A DNA stretch of 64,000 nucleotides from Capra hircus (GCF_001704415.2 NC_030816.1:75843713-75907712), one strand, 5' to 3'. Positions 21,626 through 34,971 are shown, counted from the first letter of the stretch. Numbers and translations: made by a program. The notes: a model not told the origin generated them from the sequence alone.

Positions 21626-22627
21626 TTCAAATTTAATCATTTTTTATAAGAATGTCTTTAGCTGTTTTCTTCCCCAAATTGTAGTCCATTCTAGATTCAT
21701 CCATTGCATTTTTTGGTTATTTTTAGCCTTTTATAGTTGTTTTTTTTAATAGCATTAAAAAAATGTTATTGACTTATCATACAGAGTACAAAGCAATGGC
21801 CTGATTGTTTCTTCAAGATGTGATTTAACTTGCTTAACTATACTCTACAGGTAAAGTTGGATTTAGAGGCAGTATTGGATTCAGGTTAAACCTTTTTGGC
21901 AGGAATATTTCAAAGATAAAGTTGTAAACTTCATATTGAATTGCATTAGAAGCAAATAGTGTTAGATTGTTCCATTGTTGCTGAAACTGTTTGATTGCCC
22001 ATATCCTCAGGGAAAAGGTACATTTTATTTTCTGCAGCCAAGTAAGGTATCTGTGGGGGTGAGAATTGGCAGGTTATTTCTGTTCCCCCTTCAGTTACCT
22101 AGTGATGTTTTCGTCTATTGATTCTTGCCTGGATTAATTTATATCAGGGGTGGCAAAGTGGTAATATTCTAATTTCATCATTCCTTCTACTTATTAGTCA
22201 ACATTCTTACTAAAGAAAAGCTTTTTATTTTCTTTCTTTTCATTTTCAATTCTATGGACACATGGATTTTTATTTACTTACTATTAATAATCAATTATTC
22301 TCCTTTTGGCTTTCCAAATCCTCCATGTTTGGCCAGAAGGAGTCTCTGCAAGATTGTCTCTGTGACCTTATAACTTGACTCCTTTAGTCTTTCAATGCTT
22401 CTCTGCTTTTCAACAGAAGATGATATCTTAGGCTCACTTACAATTTTCAGACCACAGAACTAAAATCAGCCTGTTCTCTATGGAATTTTGGCTCCTTTTA
22501 CTGGGGAAGAGTGCTTAGCAACCAAGATTCAGGCTCTACGTGTGCTCATTGCTATTGGGATGTCATTGCTTTTAGTGGATAGAGCTAGAAATGCTTTTTT
22601 AGAAATGAATTGATGCTGGTACTTTGG

Positions 22628-22790
22628 GGAACTTTTTATTTGGTATTGGGGTATAGCTGATTAACAATACTGTGATAGTTTCAGATGAACAGTGAAGGGA
22701 TTCAGCCATACATATACATATATCTGTTCTCCTTCAAAGCCCCTCCCATCCAGGCTGCCACATCACATTGAGGAAAGTGCTGTGCAATTC
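22628..22790 (-). repeat. L1 3' UTR fragment, antisense
   Basis: Reverse complement of an artiodactyl L1 tail: GGGGTATAGCTGATTAACAA, then GTGATAGTTTCAGATGAACA. It resembles the better preserved copy at 60615. Confidence 0.8.
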
Positions 22791-23069
22791 TGGTATTTTT
22801 AATTAAAAGTAATATTTTAGAGTTTTCTTAATATCCTTTTACTTTATATTAGTAATCTTTTGGATCCTAATAATAATATTTACTCATTTGCTTTGTCTTA
22901 TAAATATATATATGTCTTATAAATAAATATGAATAAAATGATTTAAAAATTACAGTCTAAGTATTTTACCTATAAGTAAACTGTCTTAGTGACATTTATG
23001 ACTCTCAGAGTTTTTACTTTAGTACTGTCAGCAATCATGAGTATAATATTTACAATTTACCAATCACTT

Positions 23070-24438
23070 AGAAATTTGGCAAACTCAGCAGGGGCCATAG
23101 GACTGGAAAAGGTCAGTTTTCATTCCAATCCCAAAGAAGGGAAATGGCAAAGAATGTTCAAACTACTGCACAATTGTACTCATTTCACATGCTAGCAAAG
23201 TAATGCTCAAAATTCTCCAAGCTAGGCTTCAACAGTACATGAACTGAGAACTTCCAGATGTTCAAGCTGGATTTAGAAAAGGCAGAGGAACCAGAGATCA
23301 AATTGCCAACATCCGTTGGATCATAGAAAAAGCAAAAGAATTCCAGAAAAACATCTACTTCTGCCTCATTGACTACAGTAAAACCTTTGACTGGGTAGAT
23401 CACAACAAACTGTGGAAAATTCTGCAAGAGATGGGAATGCCAGACCACCTTACCTGCCTCCTGAGAAATCTGTATTCAGGTCAAGAAGCAACAGTTAGAA
23501 CTGGACATGGAACAACGGGCTGGTTCTAAATCAGAAAAGGAGTCCGTCAAGGCTATACATTGTCACCCTGCTTATTTGACTTCTATGCAGAGTACATCAT
23601 GAGAAACACATGGCTGGATGAAGCACAAGCTGGAATCAAGGTTGCTGGGAGAAATATCAGTCACCTCAGATATGCAGATGACACCACCCTTATGGCAGAA
23701 AGTGAAGAGGAACTGAAGAGCCTGTTGATGAAGGTGAAAGGAGAGTGAAAAAGCTGGCTTACAACTCAATATTAAAAAAACTAAGATCATGGCATCCAGT
23801 CCCATCACTTCATGGCAAGTAAATGGGGAAACCATGGAAACACTGAGAGACTTTACTTTTCTGGGCTCCAAAATCACTGCAGATAGTGAAATTAAAAGAC
23901 TTTTACTCCTTGCAAGAAGAACCATGACAAATATAGACAGCATATTAAAAAGCAGAGACATTACTTTGCCGACAAATGTTCATCTAGTCAGAGCTATGGT
24001 TTTTCCAGTAGTTCATGTATCGATGTGAGAGTTGAACCATAAAGAAGGCTGAGCACTGAAGAACTGATGCTTTTGAACTGTGGTGTTGGAGAAGACTCTT
24101 GAGAGTCCCTTGGACTGCAAGGAGATCCAACTAGTCTATCCTAAAGGAAATCAACCCTGAATATTCATTGGAAGGACTGATGCTGAAGTTGAAGCTCCAG
24201 TACTTTGACCACCTGATGTGAAGAGCTGACTCATTAGAAAAGACCCAGATACTGGGAACAATTGAAGACAGAAGAAGGAGATGACAGAGGACAGGATGGT
24301 TGGATGGCCTCACCAACTCAGTGAACATGATGAGTTTGAGCAAACTCTGGGAAGATGGTGTTGGACAGGGAAGCCTGGCGTGGTGCAGTCCATGGGGTCG
24401 CATAGAGTCGGACATGACTGAGTGACTGAACAACAACG
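23070..24438 (+). mobile_element. BovB (RTE) LINE 3' end, sense
   Basis: A 1369-bp 5'-truncated BovB on the gene strand with an exact 10-bp duplication CCAATCACTT (23060-23069, 24439-24448). It spans the reverse-transcriptase fingers and palm (QAGFRKGRGTRDQIAN region near 23262, YADDTTLM near 23679) to the 3' end. Frameshifts and stops break the frame, so it is dead, although the YADD motif is intact. Confidence 0.93.
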
Positions 24439-25689
24439 CCAATCACTTGCCATTAGCATAGTCATTTTGCTAGGTGCTCAGAGAGGTTATGTACTGTGCT
24501 CAGTATGCACAGCTATTAAGTGGCAAATGATCTGAACCCTGGTCATGATGTTGTCTTGCTTTTAACAGTAATCCCCTTTATATATAGATTCACAGCTACT
24601 TCCTACATACAAGTCTGGTGCCAAAAATTATTTGTCAGGAGAACAGTAAAGAGAAATAGCTGTGCAAATTTCCTCAGTGAATGAATGACGTTAATTTGAT
24701 TATAGATAGTAGTTACTAACTTTTCAAGCCTAGAAAATTATGAAGAATTGAGTTTGTCTATAAAATGCATATTTGGAGATGAGCAATAGGAAATGACAAT
24801 ATGTTGTAAGAACACATTAAGAAGTATATAATTTATTCCTCTTCTTATGTAAGCGTCTTTACCCTTGTAAATGACTGATGATGCAATGTTGTTCAGACTT
24901 GTGAAACACATTCACTTTGGGATCAAGTTCCTGCCAAGATAATAAAAGTTATAAAAAATATGGGCAATAAAAAGCTTGAGGTCTTTAATAAAGTGCTCAT
25001 TCATAGGATTATGACTCCAGAGATTTACTACTGAAAAACACTGTCAAGTGGTTTTACTGACACATTAACGGTCTCAGAGAGAACCTTCATAATGCTTTCT
25101 AAAGCTCTGTTTTTGGGGTAGGAAACTTACTTTACTAGTAAAGTCCTGAATGACTGCAGAGAAAGAAGTTTCTGAAGGGCTGGGATGCTGTTTCTACTAA
25201 ACTCAGCTTTTCTTATTTTCTTAATGATTTTTTGTTACTTTATGAAAATTTCCCAAGTAAAAATCCAGGTAGTTTATTATACATATGGAAGATATATTAT
25301 TTGAAAATCTTTAACAGTTAAAAATTGCAGTACATTTAAAAAAGTATTGAAGCTTGGCACCTTTTCTTTTTGTTGTCTTGAAGTAATCTAAAGCTGAGAA
25401 AAGGAGTCATTTTATCTACATTAGCCATGTACATTTGCTATAGACAAGAATTTTCGATCAATGAATCAGGAATTCAACTTACATAGTGGATTCTGTTTAT
25501 TTTCCTTCACACTGTTCACATTTTCTTTAACTCTAGTGGCCAGAATTGAAGCTAGGAAAGCATATTGGTTTTGGAGTCAGCAAGCTTGGTTTGGAAGGAT
25601 GTTCCTTCTGCTCCCTGGGTTTGTTGTCCCGCAGCAGAGTGTTTGTAAGAAGGGAGAGGATAAGACAGACGCACCGAGCTGAGTGGCTA

Positions 25690-25905
25690 AGAGGCCAGGC
25701 TCTTGGGTTTTTTTCTAGGCTCCAGAATTATTTGACTGTGTGATCTAAGACATATGACTTTACCTCTTTGAACTTCAATTTCTTTGTATGTGAAACTGGA
25801 AAATAATTTAAAGGTCTATCTCTTACAATTATTGTTAGGATTGAATGATGTAATATACATAAGGTACTCAAAACAAGCCCAGCATATAATTGATTCTCAG
25901 TGTTT
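25690..25905 (+). repeat. MIR SINE, sense
   Basis: Diverged MIR with the core pattern GACTGTGTGATCTAAGACAT, then CTTTACCTCTTTGAACTTCA, GTGAAACTGGAAAATAATTT, and a TAGGATTGAATGATGTAATA end. Confidence 0.75.
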
Positions 25906-26535
25906 TAATTTCCTTTTCCTCATTATTTACTTTTATCTAGGGACTAAAATAAACATATGGTTATTTTAAGAGTACAGACATATGGAATGGCTTCCTAGAA
26001 GTGAGAAATTATTAGACAGGTAAATTAGTAAAGAAATTAAAGATCTCTTTACAGTCCTAGAATCACAGTGTTGGAAGTGACCTTAAGATCTTTTAGAATC
26101 TAGCTCATCTAACTCTCTATGTGAAATAAGAATCATCTTTAAAGTGTCCCTCTATAGTTAGCATCCAGCCTTCTCTTGAACTCCTTAAGAGTCAGGGAAC
26201 TCATTTCTGTACAAGGGGGTCCACCTTCTCTGTGAAGTTCTAATTGTTTGACACTTCTTCATTGTAGCAAGTCAGGATCAGAATCCCTACAATTCATGTT
26301 GTCATCCTGGCTCTATCTTTTTTCTCTCAGTTTTATTGAGATATAATTGATATATGGCCCTGTATAAGTTTAAGATGTATAGCGTAATGGTTTGACTTAT
26401 ATCATGAAACAATTATACAGTAATTTTAGTGAACATTCATCATCTTATTAAAGAAATAGAAGAATTCTATTTCTTTAATAAACTAAATAGAAAAAGGCTT
26501 TTTCCTTGTGATGAGAACTCTCAGGATTTTCTCTT

Positions 26536-26857
26536 CAGTTCAGTTCAGTTCAGTTCAGTCGCTCAGTCGTGTCCGACTCTTTGCGACCCCATGAATCGCA
26601 GCACACCAGGCCTCCCTGTCCATCACCATCTCCCGGAGTTCACTCAGACTCACGTCCATCAAGTCTGTGATGCCATCTAGCCATCTCATCCTGGGTTGTC
26701 CCCTTCTCCTCCTGCCCCCAATCCCTCCCAGCCTCAGAGTCTTTTCCAATGAGTCAACTCTTCGCATGAGGTGGCCAAAGTACTGGAGCTTCAGCTTTAG
26801 CATCATTCCTTCCAAAGAAATCCCAGGGTTGATTTCCTTCAAAATGGACTGGTTGGA
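26536..26857 (-). mobile_element. BovB 3' end, antisense, short
   Basis: 322-bp BovB tail beginning with five CAGTT units on the + strand and truncated within GACTGGTTGGA. Only TCTT (26532-26535, 26858-26861) is duplicated at the borders. It interrupts the ancient L1 of 26330-30505. Confidence 0.9.
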
Positions 26858-27186
26858 TCTTAGCAACTGTTATATGTTGTATACAGCAGTGTTAATTATG
26901 CTTATCATGTTGTCCATTGCATTCCTAATACTTGTTTATCTTTTAAGTGGCAGTTTGTACTTTTGACTGCCTTCCACCAATTTTCCCTTCCCCTGTGTCC
27001 CACCCCTGGTAACCACAAATCTGATCTCCTTTTCTATGACTTCGTTTGTTTGTTTTTGAGATATATTTGTCCTACAACACTACGTTAGTTCCTGTTATGC
27101 AACCTAGTGATTTGATATTTCTATACATTTCAAAATGGTCATCACGATAAGTCTAGTTACTATCACAATGGAAAGATTTATTACTT

Positions 27187-27308
27187 GTGTCTAGTCGCTC
27201 AGTCATGCCTGCCTCTTGCAGCCCCATAGACTGTAGCCCGCTAGGCTTCTCTGTCCATGGGACTCCCCAGGCAAGAATATTGGAGTGGGTTTCCATTTCC
27301 TTCTCTAA
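27187..27308 (-). mobile_element. Bov-tA SINE fragment, antisense
   Basis: Reverse complement of part of a Bov-tA (AGTCGCTCAGTCATGCCTGC to TTTCCATTTCCTTCTC). The tRNA head is missing. Confidence 0.85.
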
Positions 27309-28201
27309 TATATCACTGAATTATTGACCATATCCCCCACACTGTTTCGTACCTATGATTCATTTATTTTGCAGCTGGAAGTTTCTACCTCCTAATCTCC
27401 CTTACCTACTTCTTTCCTTCCCTCACCTGCTTACCCTTGGCAACCACCTACTTGTTCTTTGTCTCTCTGACTCTGTTTCATTGTGGTTGTCCATTTGTTC
27501 TGTTTTTCAGATTGCACATAGAAGTGAAATCATAAACGATCTGTCTTTTTCTGTCTGACTTATTTTACTTAGAATAATATCCCATAGGTATTATTCTAGG
27601 TCCAACCATGTTGTTACAAATGGCAAAATTTCATTTTTTTATAGCTGAGTTGTATGTATATGCATGTATATATGTATATTTCTCTCTATATATATCTTTT
27701 TCTTTTATCTATTTATATAGGCTCTTAGGTTGCTCCCATATCTTGGCTATTATAAAGAATGCTGCAGTGAATATAGGGGTGCACATATCTTTTCTAATTA
27801 GTATTTTAATTTTCTTCATTTCCTCACCAACATTTGCTGTTTGTTGTTCATTGATAACAACTGTGCTGACAGATGTGAGATAATATCTCTTTGTGATTTT
27901 GATTTTCATTTTTCTGATGATTAATGATGTTGAGCATATTTTTGTGTGTCTGTTGGTCATCTGTCTGTCCTCTTTGGAAAAATGTCTATTCAAGTTCTCT
28001 GCCCATTTTTCAATCTGAGTTTTCTTCCTTTTTTTTTTTCCTTGATGTTGAGTCATATCAGTTCTTTGTATATTTTGGATATTAACCTGCCATAACACTT
28101 ATTGTTTGCAAATATCTTCTGTTCAGTAGGCTGCATTTTCATTTTGTTGATAGTTCGGTGTACAACAGCTTTTTAGTTTCATGTAGTCCCATTTATTTAT
28201 T

Positions 28202-28792
28202 TATATTAAATTTTTTACAATGTTGGTTTCTGCCATAGAACAACACAAAGCAGCCGTAGTGTTATATATATCCTTTCCCTCCCTAGCCTCCCTTCCCTCC
28301 CCCCATCCCATCCCTCTAGGTCATACAGAGCGTCAGACTGGGCTCCCTGCTCTACACAGTGACTTCTCACCAGCTATCCATCTTACACTTGATAGTGTAT
28401 ATGTGTCCATGCTACTCTCTCCGTTCGTCCCACTCTCGCCCTCTCCCACCGTGTCCACAGGTGCATTCTCTACATCCTTGGAGCTCCGTTTCTTCCCTGA
28501 AAATGGGTTCATCAATATAATTTTTCTTAGAAGGCCTGAACAGATATTTCTCCAAAGAAGACATACAGATGGCCAACAAACGCACAAAAAGATGCTCAGC
28601 ATCACTAATTATTAGAGAAATGCAAATCAAAACTACAATGAGGTATCACCTCACACCAGTTAGAATGGCTATCATAAAAAAAAAAATCTACAAATGGTAA
28701 ATACTAAGGGGATGTGGAGAAAAGGGAACCCTCCTACACTGTTGGTGGGAATGTAAACTGATACAGCCATTATGGAGAACAGTATGGCGATT
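28202..28792 (-). mobile_element. L1 insertion with 5' inversion
   Basis: The left part (28202 to about 28535) is an antisense artiodactyl L1 3' UTR. The right part (about 28536-28792) is a sense ORF2 piece (AACAGATATTTCTCCAAAGA, GAATGTAAACTGATACAGCC). An exact 13-bp duplication CCATTTATTTATT (28189-28201, 28793-28805) brackets both, and the older L1 resumes afterwards. This is the twin-priming signature. Confidence 0.88.
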
Positions 28793-30504
28793 CCATTTAT
28801 TTATTTTTGCATTTGTTTCCTTTGTCTGAGAGACAGGTTCAAAAACTATTAGTAAGACTGGTGTCAAAGAGCATACCGCCTATATTTTTCTTCTAGAAGT
28901 TTTATGGTTTCAGATCTTAACATTTAAGTCTAATCCATTTTGAATTTATTGTTGTTCAAGGTTTGAGGAAGTACTCCAGTTTGATTCTTTTGCATGTAGA
29001 TGTGCAGTTTACCCAGCAACATTTATTACAAGAGGCTGTGTTTTCCCCACATTATATTCTTTCCTCCTTTGTTGTAGATTAATTGCCCATATAAATATGA
29101 GTTTATTTCTGGGGTCTCTATTTTATTCTGTTGATCTGTGTATCTGTTTTTGTGCCAGTACCATACTATTTTGATTACTGTCACTTTGCAGTAATACTTT
29201 GAAATCAGGGAGAATGATACCTCCAGCTTTGTTCTTTTTTCTCAAGATTGTTGTGACTGTCTGAGGTCTTCTGTATTCCCATACAAATTTGAGAATCATT
29301 TGTTCTAATTCTGTGAAAAATATCTTTGGTACTCTGATAGAGATTGCATTGAATTTGTAGATTGCCTTGGGTGGTATGGTTATTTTAACTATGAATTATT
29401 TCAATCCATGAGCATGGTATATTTTTCTATCTATTTCTATTATCTTTGGTTTCTTCATCAGTGTCTTATAGTCTTCTGAATACAGGTGTTTTACCTCTTT
29501 AGATTTATGTCTAGGTATTTATTTTATTCTTTCTGAGCCAATTATAAATGAGATAGTTTTCTTGATTTCTCTTCCTGATAGTTTGGTGTTAGTGTGTAGA
29601 AATGTAACAGATTTTTCATATTAATTTTATATCCTGCAACTTCCCTGAACTCATTAATGAGTCCCAGTAGTTTTTTGGTGACATCTTTAGAACTTTCTAT
29701 GTATTATGTCATCTGCAAACATGATAGTTTTACCTGTTTCTTTCCAGTTTAGTTTTTTTTATATATATCTTTTTCTTGTCTGACAAGATCTCCAATACTA
29801 CATTGAGTAAAAGTAACTAGAGTGAGCACCTTTATCTGTTCCTAATCTTAGAAGAAATGCTTTCAGATTTTCACCATTGAGTAGGATGTTAGCTGACATA
29901 TATGGCCTTCTTTACGTTGAGGTATGTTTCATCTACGCCTGCTTTCTGGAGAGTTTTTATGTTAAGTGGATATTGAATTCTGTCAAAATCCTTTTTGCAT
30001 CTATTGAGATAATTATATGATATTTATTTTTCAATTTATTAATGTACTGTATCACACTGAATCATTCTTACATCCATGGGATAAATCCCACCTGATCATA
30101 GTGTATGATCTTCTTAATGTATTGTTAAAATTGATTTGCTAGTATTTTGTTGAGGTTTTTTACATGTATATTTATCAGTAATATTGGCTTGTGATTTTCT
30201 TTTTAGTGATGTTTTTGTCTGGTTTTGGTATCAGGATAATGCTGGCCTTGAAAACAAGTTTGGAAGTGTTCCTTCCTTTGCAATATTTTTTTTTTTGAAA
30301 GAATTTGAGAAGGATAGGTGTTAACTCTTCTCTACATGTTCGGTAGAATTCATCTATGAAGCCATCTGATCCTGAATTTTTGTTTATGAGAAGTTTTAAA
30401 ATTACTGATTCAATTTTATTACTGGTGTTTAGTCTGTTCATATTTTCGATTTCTTCCTTAGCCAGTCTGGGAAGATTGTGTGTTTCTAGGAATTTGAGCT
30501 GGGC

Positions 30505-30880
30505 AAGTGGTGCAAGGTGTCCCAGAGCTGGTGTTGGCTCTTTCATGTAGGGGGCCAGGTCCTGATATGGCAGACTCCTGGATTGCAGTGGTCCTGGGTC
30601 TGGTGTCTGTCTGCTGGTGAGTGGGGCTGGTCCCTGCAGCAAAGTAAGGTCCCAGGGGTCCCAGGGCTAGTGAGGTGCACTGGTGGGTGGGGTGTGGTCC
30701 TGGGCACTTTGATGGGTGGGTTAGGGAATCATGGGGTCCTAAGGCAGCCAGCCTACTGGTGGTGCTGTATCCTTCCCCAGCTAGCTACTTGGCCTGAGAC
30801 ATCCCAGACCTGATGCCAACAGGATGGTGGATGGATCTGCAACCTGGTGCTAGTAAGCTAGAGGGAGGGTTCTAAAATGG
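30505..30880. repeat. GC-rich block with CTGGTGGGTGGGG-like units
   Basis: A sudden GC-rich segment directly abutting the ancient L1 ORF2. It has loosely repeated units (GCTGGTGAGTGGGGCTGGTC, CACTGGTGGGTGGGGTG, CTACTGGTGGTGCTGTATCC). It may be an internal part of the old element or a separate degenerate repeat. No gene was recognised. Confidence 0.4.
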
Positions 30881-32139
30881 TGAGGCATTAAAATGTAAAT
30901 GAACACTAAAATCATATCTGCTCATATTATAAAAAATTTAAACTGTTCATAAGACTCCGAAGTAAAATTAAGAATCATCTCTCCTTCCACTTCTAGCCAC
31001 AGTTTATACTCTCATTTTAACTTCTAATATTACCATTAAGACTTTAAAGAAATACTATACCTGACAACCTGAAATAGTACTTTTTTGGATGTTCTGCTAT
31101 GAAATAAAATGAACTTAATGCCTCCTACTTTTTTCTCCCCTCATTCATTTTATAGTTTTTATTATATCATTATATTTACCTTGTCAATTTACATTCTGTT
31201 CTGTAACTGTAAGTCTTCAGTGCTTTGTCTTTAGGTTCATTCAACACTTTTACAATAAATTGAAACAGAGTTAAAAATAACATGGTTATGTGAATATTTT
31301 TATTATGGATCTAATCCTAGCATGTGATGTGGAACCCAATCCATTTTGACAATGTCCCCCTTTAAATTTCAGCTGGGAACTGTCCATGGTCCTCCAGGCA
31401 CAGTCTGACCAGTTCAGGGCAGAATGTTTCGCAGTACCGAAGTGAAGCCTAGGAACACACTGGCCTCGTGGACAGTTTAATTCATTGTTAACTTGAACTG
31501 AGTTTGTCAATAATGCTAATTCCAAATTTAAACTGAATTCTTGTTATTTTCCAAGGTTGATGATGCCACTGGGACAGCTAAGATTTAGGAAAGGCCTTCC
31601 TCATTTTGAAGTAAAATGTTACTCTACAGCTTCTTCTCTAACAGATCATGGAATTACAGGGCCAAAGGATATTGTGCATATTACATTTTTTAGGTATTTA
31701 TGCCAAAATTATACCTGTTCACACTATCACCAGCAATGCATGAGAGGGCATGTTTGGGGGAATTTCTGAGTTTATTTGTTAGTATTAACTGCAGTAGGTA
31801 GAAATAACCAACTAATTTTTAGTTTTATGAAAATTGTCTAGGGTTGGATGAATTAAGTTCAAGCCAGAGGTTCTCTACCCTGATGATAATCAGTCATTTT
31901 AGTTCTGAGAGGCAGTTTGATCTCATACATATCCAAAGCCATAGGATGGTTAGAAATATCATAATAGGAATTAATATGTTTTAAAAACACAAACCTTTGA
32001 ATCATTTCATTATTTCATGCATTTAATTGGGATGTTAAAATGAATGCCTTGATCATATGATTTACAAATGTTTTTGCTACAGGTAGTCATGAAAGGATCA
32101 TTAAATATTGGTTGCATTACTAGATCTGAAGCTAAAGAT

Positions 32140-32390
32140 TTGTTGCATATACACTAACATACGTAAAATAGATAGCCAGTGGGAATGTGCTGTATGACTC
32201 AGGGGACTCAAACTGGGGCTCTGTGACAACCTAGAGGGGTAGGTTGGGGTAGGAGATGGGCGGGAGACTCTGAAAGGAGGGGACATATGTACACCTACGG
32301 CTGATTCATGTTGACGTATGGCAGAAACCAACACAATATTGTAAAGCAATTATCCTTCAACTTAAAGTAAATAAATTAAGAAAAAAAATT
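32140..32390 (+). repeat. L1 3' UTR tail, sense
   Basis: Artiodactyl L1 tail: AAAATAGATAGCCAGTGGGA, then GGCTGATTCATGTTGACGTA, CACAATATTGTAAAGCAATT and an A-rich end. Confidence 0.88.
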
Positions 32391-33307
32391 TCATTTAAGT
32401 GATTCCCGTCACTATTTCCATAGCGTCTGTCCTCATTTGCCCATGCAGTTCCCTCTTGGAAGTCTGTCCTGATTTTGCTCTGAGGGAGCTAGTTGTTTCT
32501 TGTTCTGTGTGTCAGTGTGGTCTGACAGCATTCCCGGATCCTGGCCGGTGACACCGATGTCACATTACTTCAGTGTATCCTTGAGGTAACCATGCAACCA
32601 GACTCCACTCCAGCCGCTGTCTCCTGCTCAAAGCTCCATCGTAGCTGCATTTAAGAGGACATCTGTTTCCAGCCATTCAGCCCTGTGCCCCCTGAATTCT
32701 GAAGCACTTAATCAGAACGCTGGAGGAGGAGGTCCCCGAGGCCTGGTCACTGGCTCCCAAGTTCCTGCCTTCCATATGAGAAACAGTATATAGTTAACTG
32801 GGCTGAAATGTGTCCAGAAAAAAAAAAAAATCTGAGCCGCTGCCACGTGCCACTATATTCTATGACCATGAAGGAATTTTCTGATTTTTATTAGACATAA
32901 GCATTAGTGCTCTGGATTTGTTAAAGAGGATTGTTTTGGCCATGGTCTCTAAGGCAGTGAGACAACAGTCTGATATCAGAGTGGAAAAAATTTCTCATAG
33001 TTGAAATATTTTAATTATGTTTGTTGGTCTCTCGGTGTAAGCTGCCAATTGATTAGTTTATTCCAAACTGACAGTAAGTCTATAGTACTCAAGTGTCTGA
33101 TATGTTTTCTGTGAATTTGTAGGAACTTTTGTAAATTCTTGGTTAAAAATATCTCGCCATTGGTCATGGAAAGGCTCATCTTTTGCGTTAGGGACTTTCT
33201 TTCAATGTAAAAGTTGATATATAATTTCCTACTGGGTTTTAGGACTCTGAGGGGATTAGGATTAACTTTCATCACTGTGTCATCAAATTTAGGACCTCAG
33301 TTTTTCT

Positions 33308-33470
33308 TTTTTTTAAAAAAATATTTATTTGGCTGCACCAAGGCTTAGTTGCAGCATGTGGGATCTTTAGTTGTGGTGTGCAGAATCTGGTTCACTGACC
33401 AGGGATTGCACCCTGGCCCCCTGCATTGGGAGTTCAGAGTCTTAGCCACTGGACCACTGGGCAAGTCCCC
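33308..33470 (-). mobile_element. CHR-type SINE, antisense
   Basis: Begins with a T-rich tail, then TTTGGCTGCACCAAGGCTTA, CAGGGATTGCACCCTGGCCC and the head complement TGGACCACTGGGCAAGTCCC. Imperfect flanks GGACCTCAGTTTTT / GGACTCAGTTTT. Confidence 0.87.
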
Positions 33471-34434
33471 TGGACTCAGTTTTCTAACCACACATTAGAT
33501 TGAGATTTCTAAGGTAATACATGATAACAAATTCCAATTTATTGTCACCAATGCTAATGCTAGATTAGAATGTTATTCTAGTTGAACAGATATTGTATTA
33601 CTATCTGAAAATAAATCTGTAAAGTATTAAAGTATTGTATTTACTATAAAGTGTCCTTGACTCATCATACTATTTAATTCGCAGTAGTAATGGGGCTTTG
33701 CTGCAAAAAGAACTGGTTTGGAAAGGGAGTGGAGAAATGGAACAGTCACCAGGAGCCAGAAAAGCAAAGCATTTCATGAGCTAATTTCCATAATCTTTTT
33801 TGATGTGAATTAATTTAATTTGGAACTTAATGTCAACAAACTTTTTTTTAAATGAATTTTAAAGATATCCTTTTGATGCCTCTTTGGACCATTTTATATA
33901 TAGTAAACAGAAGTAGATACACTGGTAACTTTCTTGGTGCCCTTTATTTTTACAAACCTAAGCATACATATTCTTTAAAGTTATTCTTCTCATCATGGTT
34001 CTCTCTCTCCATTTTTAATCCTCCCACCCCAAAATTGACTACTCCTTCCTATTTCCTTTCTTCAGGGCCTACCAGTATTAGTATTGTCTTTATCAGACAG
34101 GGAGATACACAGTCAATGAATACTGGAAGAGAGATCTTACTCTCTTTTATACAATGATGTTTTATGATAATTCTACTCTGTTATTTAGTTTCATTCAAAT
34201 AATTTTTAGTGGCTAATTAGGACTCTGAGAGTTGACTGTTTCCTCAACATCAATTTCCATCTATACCAAGCTTGAAAACACATAGCCCTGTAAACCTATT
34301 CTACCTATGGATCGAATCTACTAGTATGTTCGCCAGTGATTTATTTTCATTAAATCTCTCCAGAGGTGCCTATAGAAAAGTCTTATATGTCAGTTTCCTT
34401 TTTTTTTCACCTCAGGCCTGATTTTTTTTCCGCT

Positions 34435-34740
34435 TACTTTAAAAAATAAATATATATTTATTGTTAATTGAAGGATAATTGCTTTACAATCTTGTGTTGG
34501 TTTCTGCCATACATCAACATGAATCAGCCATAGGTATACATATGCCCCTTCCCTCTTGAGCCTTCCTCCCACCTTCTACCCCATCTCAGCTTCCTAGGTT
34601 GTCACAGGGCCCCGATTTGAGCTCCCTGAGTCATACAGCACATCCCCACTGGCTCTCTATTTTACAATAGTGTGTATGTTTCCATGCTACTCAATTTGTC
34701 CCACCTTTTCCTTCCTCAAACTGTCCACAGTCTGGTTCTC
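34435..34740 (-). repeat. L1 3' UTR tail, antisense
   Basis: Reverse complement of an artiodactyl L1 tail: GATAATTGCTTTACAATCTT, ATCAACATGAATCAGCCATA, then CTCTATTTTACAATAGTGTG. It ends about 230 bp upstream of exon 6. Confidence 0.87.
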
Positions 34741-34971
34741 TAGACCTGATTTTATATCGCTTCTCTTTTTCAGACACTTAAATTCACCTAACATAGCTTT
34801 ATAATTTAATGTCTTTATGAAGAGAGGATAGGGCACCTAGAATGAAGAATGGAATGAGCATTTAACCCTAACTCCTGGAAGTCATCAGTAAGCAAGATAA
34901 AGGAGAAGCAAATGCAGCCTCCCCTCATTGGCTACTAATGCTATGGTCTTCACTTTCCGTAATTATTTTAG

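Larger units (their letters stand above)
26330..30505 (-). repeat. Ancient L1 (L1M-type), ~4 kb, antisense
   Basis: Long antisense L1. The 3' UTR complement starts near 26330 (AGTTTTATTGAGATATAATT). The ORF2 complement continues to about 30505, with reverse-transcriptase peptide remnants such as KIESVILKLLINKNSGSDGFIDEF on the - strand. Younger insertions split it: a BovB (26536-26857), a Bov-tA fragment (27187-27308) and a 5'-inverted L1 (28202-28792). All frames are heavily broken. Confidence 0.85.
18891..34971 (+). other. CCDC170: Intron 5 (16 kb)
   Basis: The largest intron in the window, 16081 bp. It contains a Bov-tA (about 19478-19674), MLT1-type LTRs (20455-20795 antisense, 21140-21625 sense), an L1 tail (22628-22790), a BovB (23070-24438), a MIR (25690-25905), an ancient antisense L1 with three insertions (26330-30505), a GC-rich block (30505-30880), an L1 tail (32140-32390), a CHR SINE (33308-33470) and an antisense L1 tail (34435-34740). 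The stretches 18970-19460, 19680-20450, 24450-25680, 30890-32140, 32400-33300 and 33480-34430 show nothing I can name. Confidence 0.85.

Noticed and set aside
30175..30642. 155-codon - strand frame mixing a Pro-rich start with an ORF2-like end
   Set aside because: The second half is ancient L1 ORF2 and the first half reads a GC-rich repeat; no evidence for a real gene.
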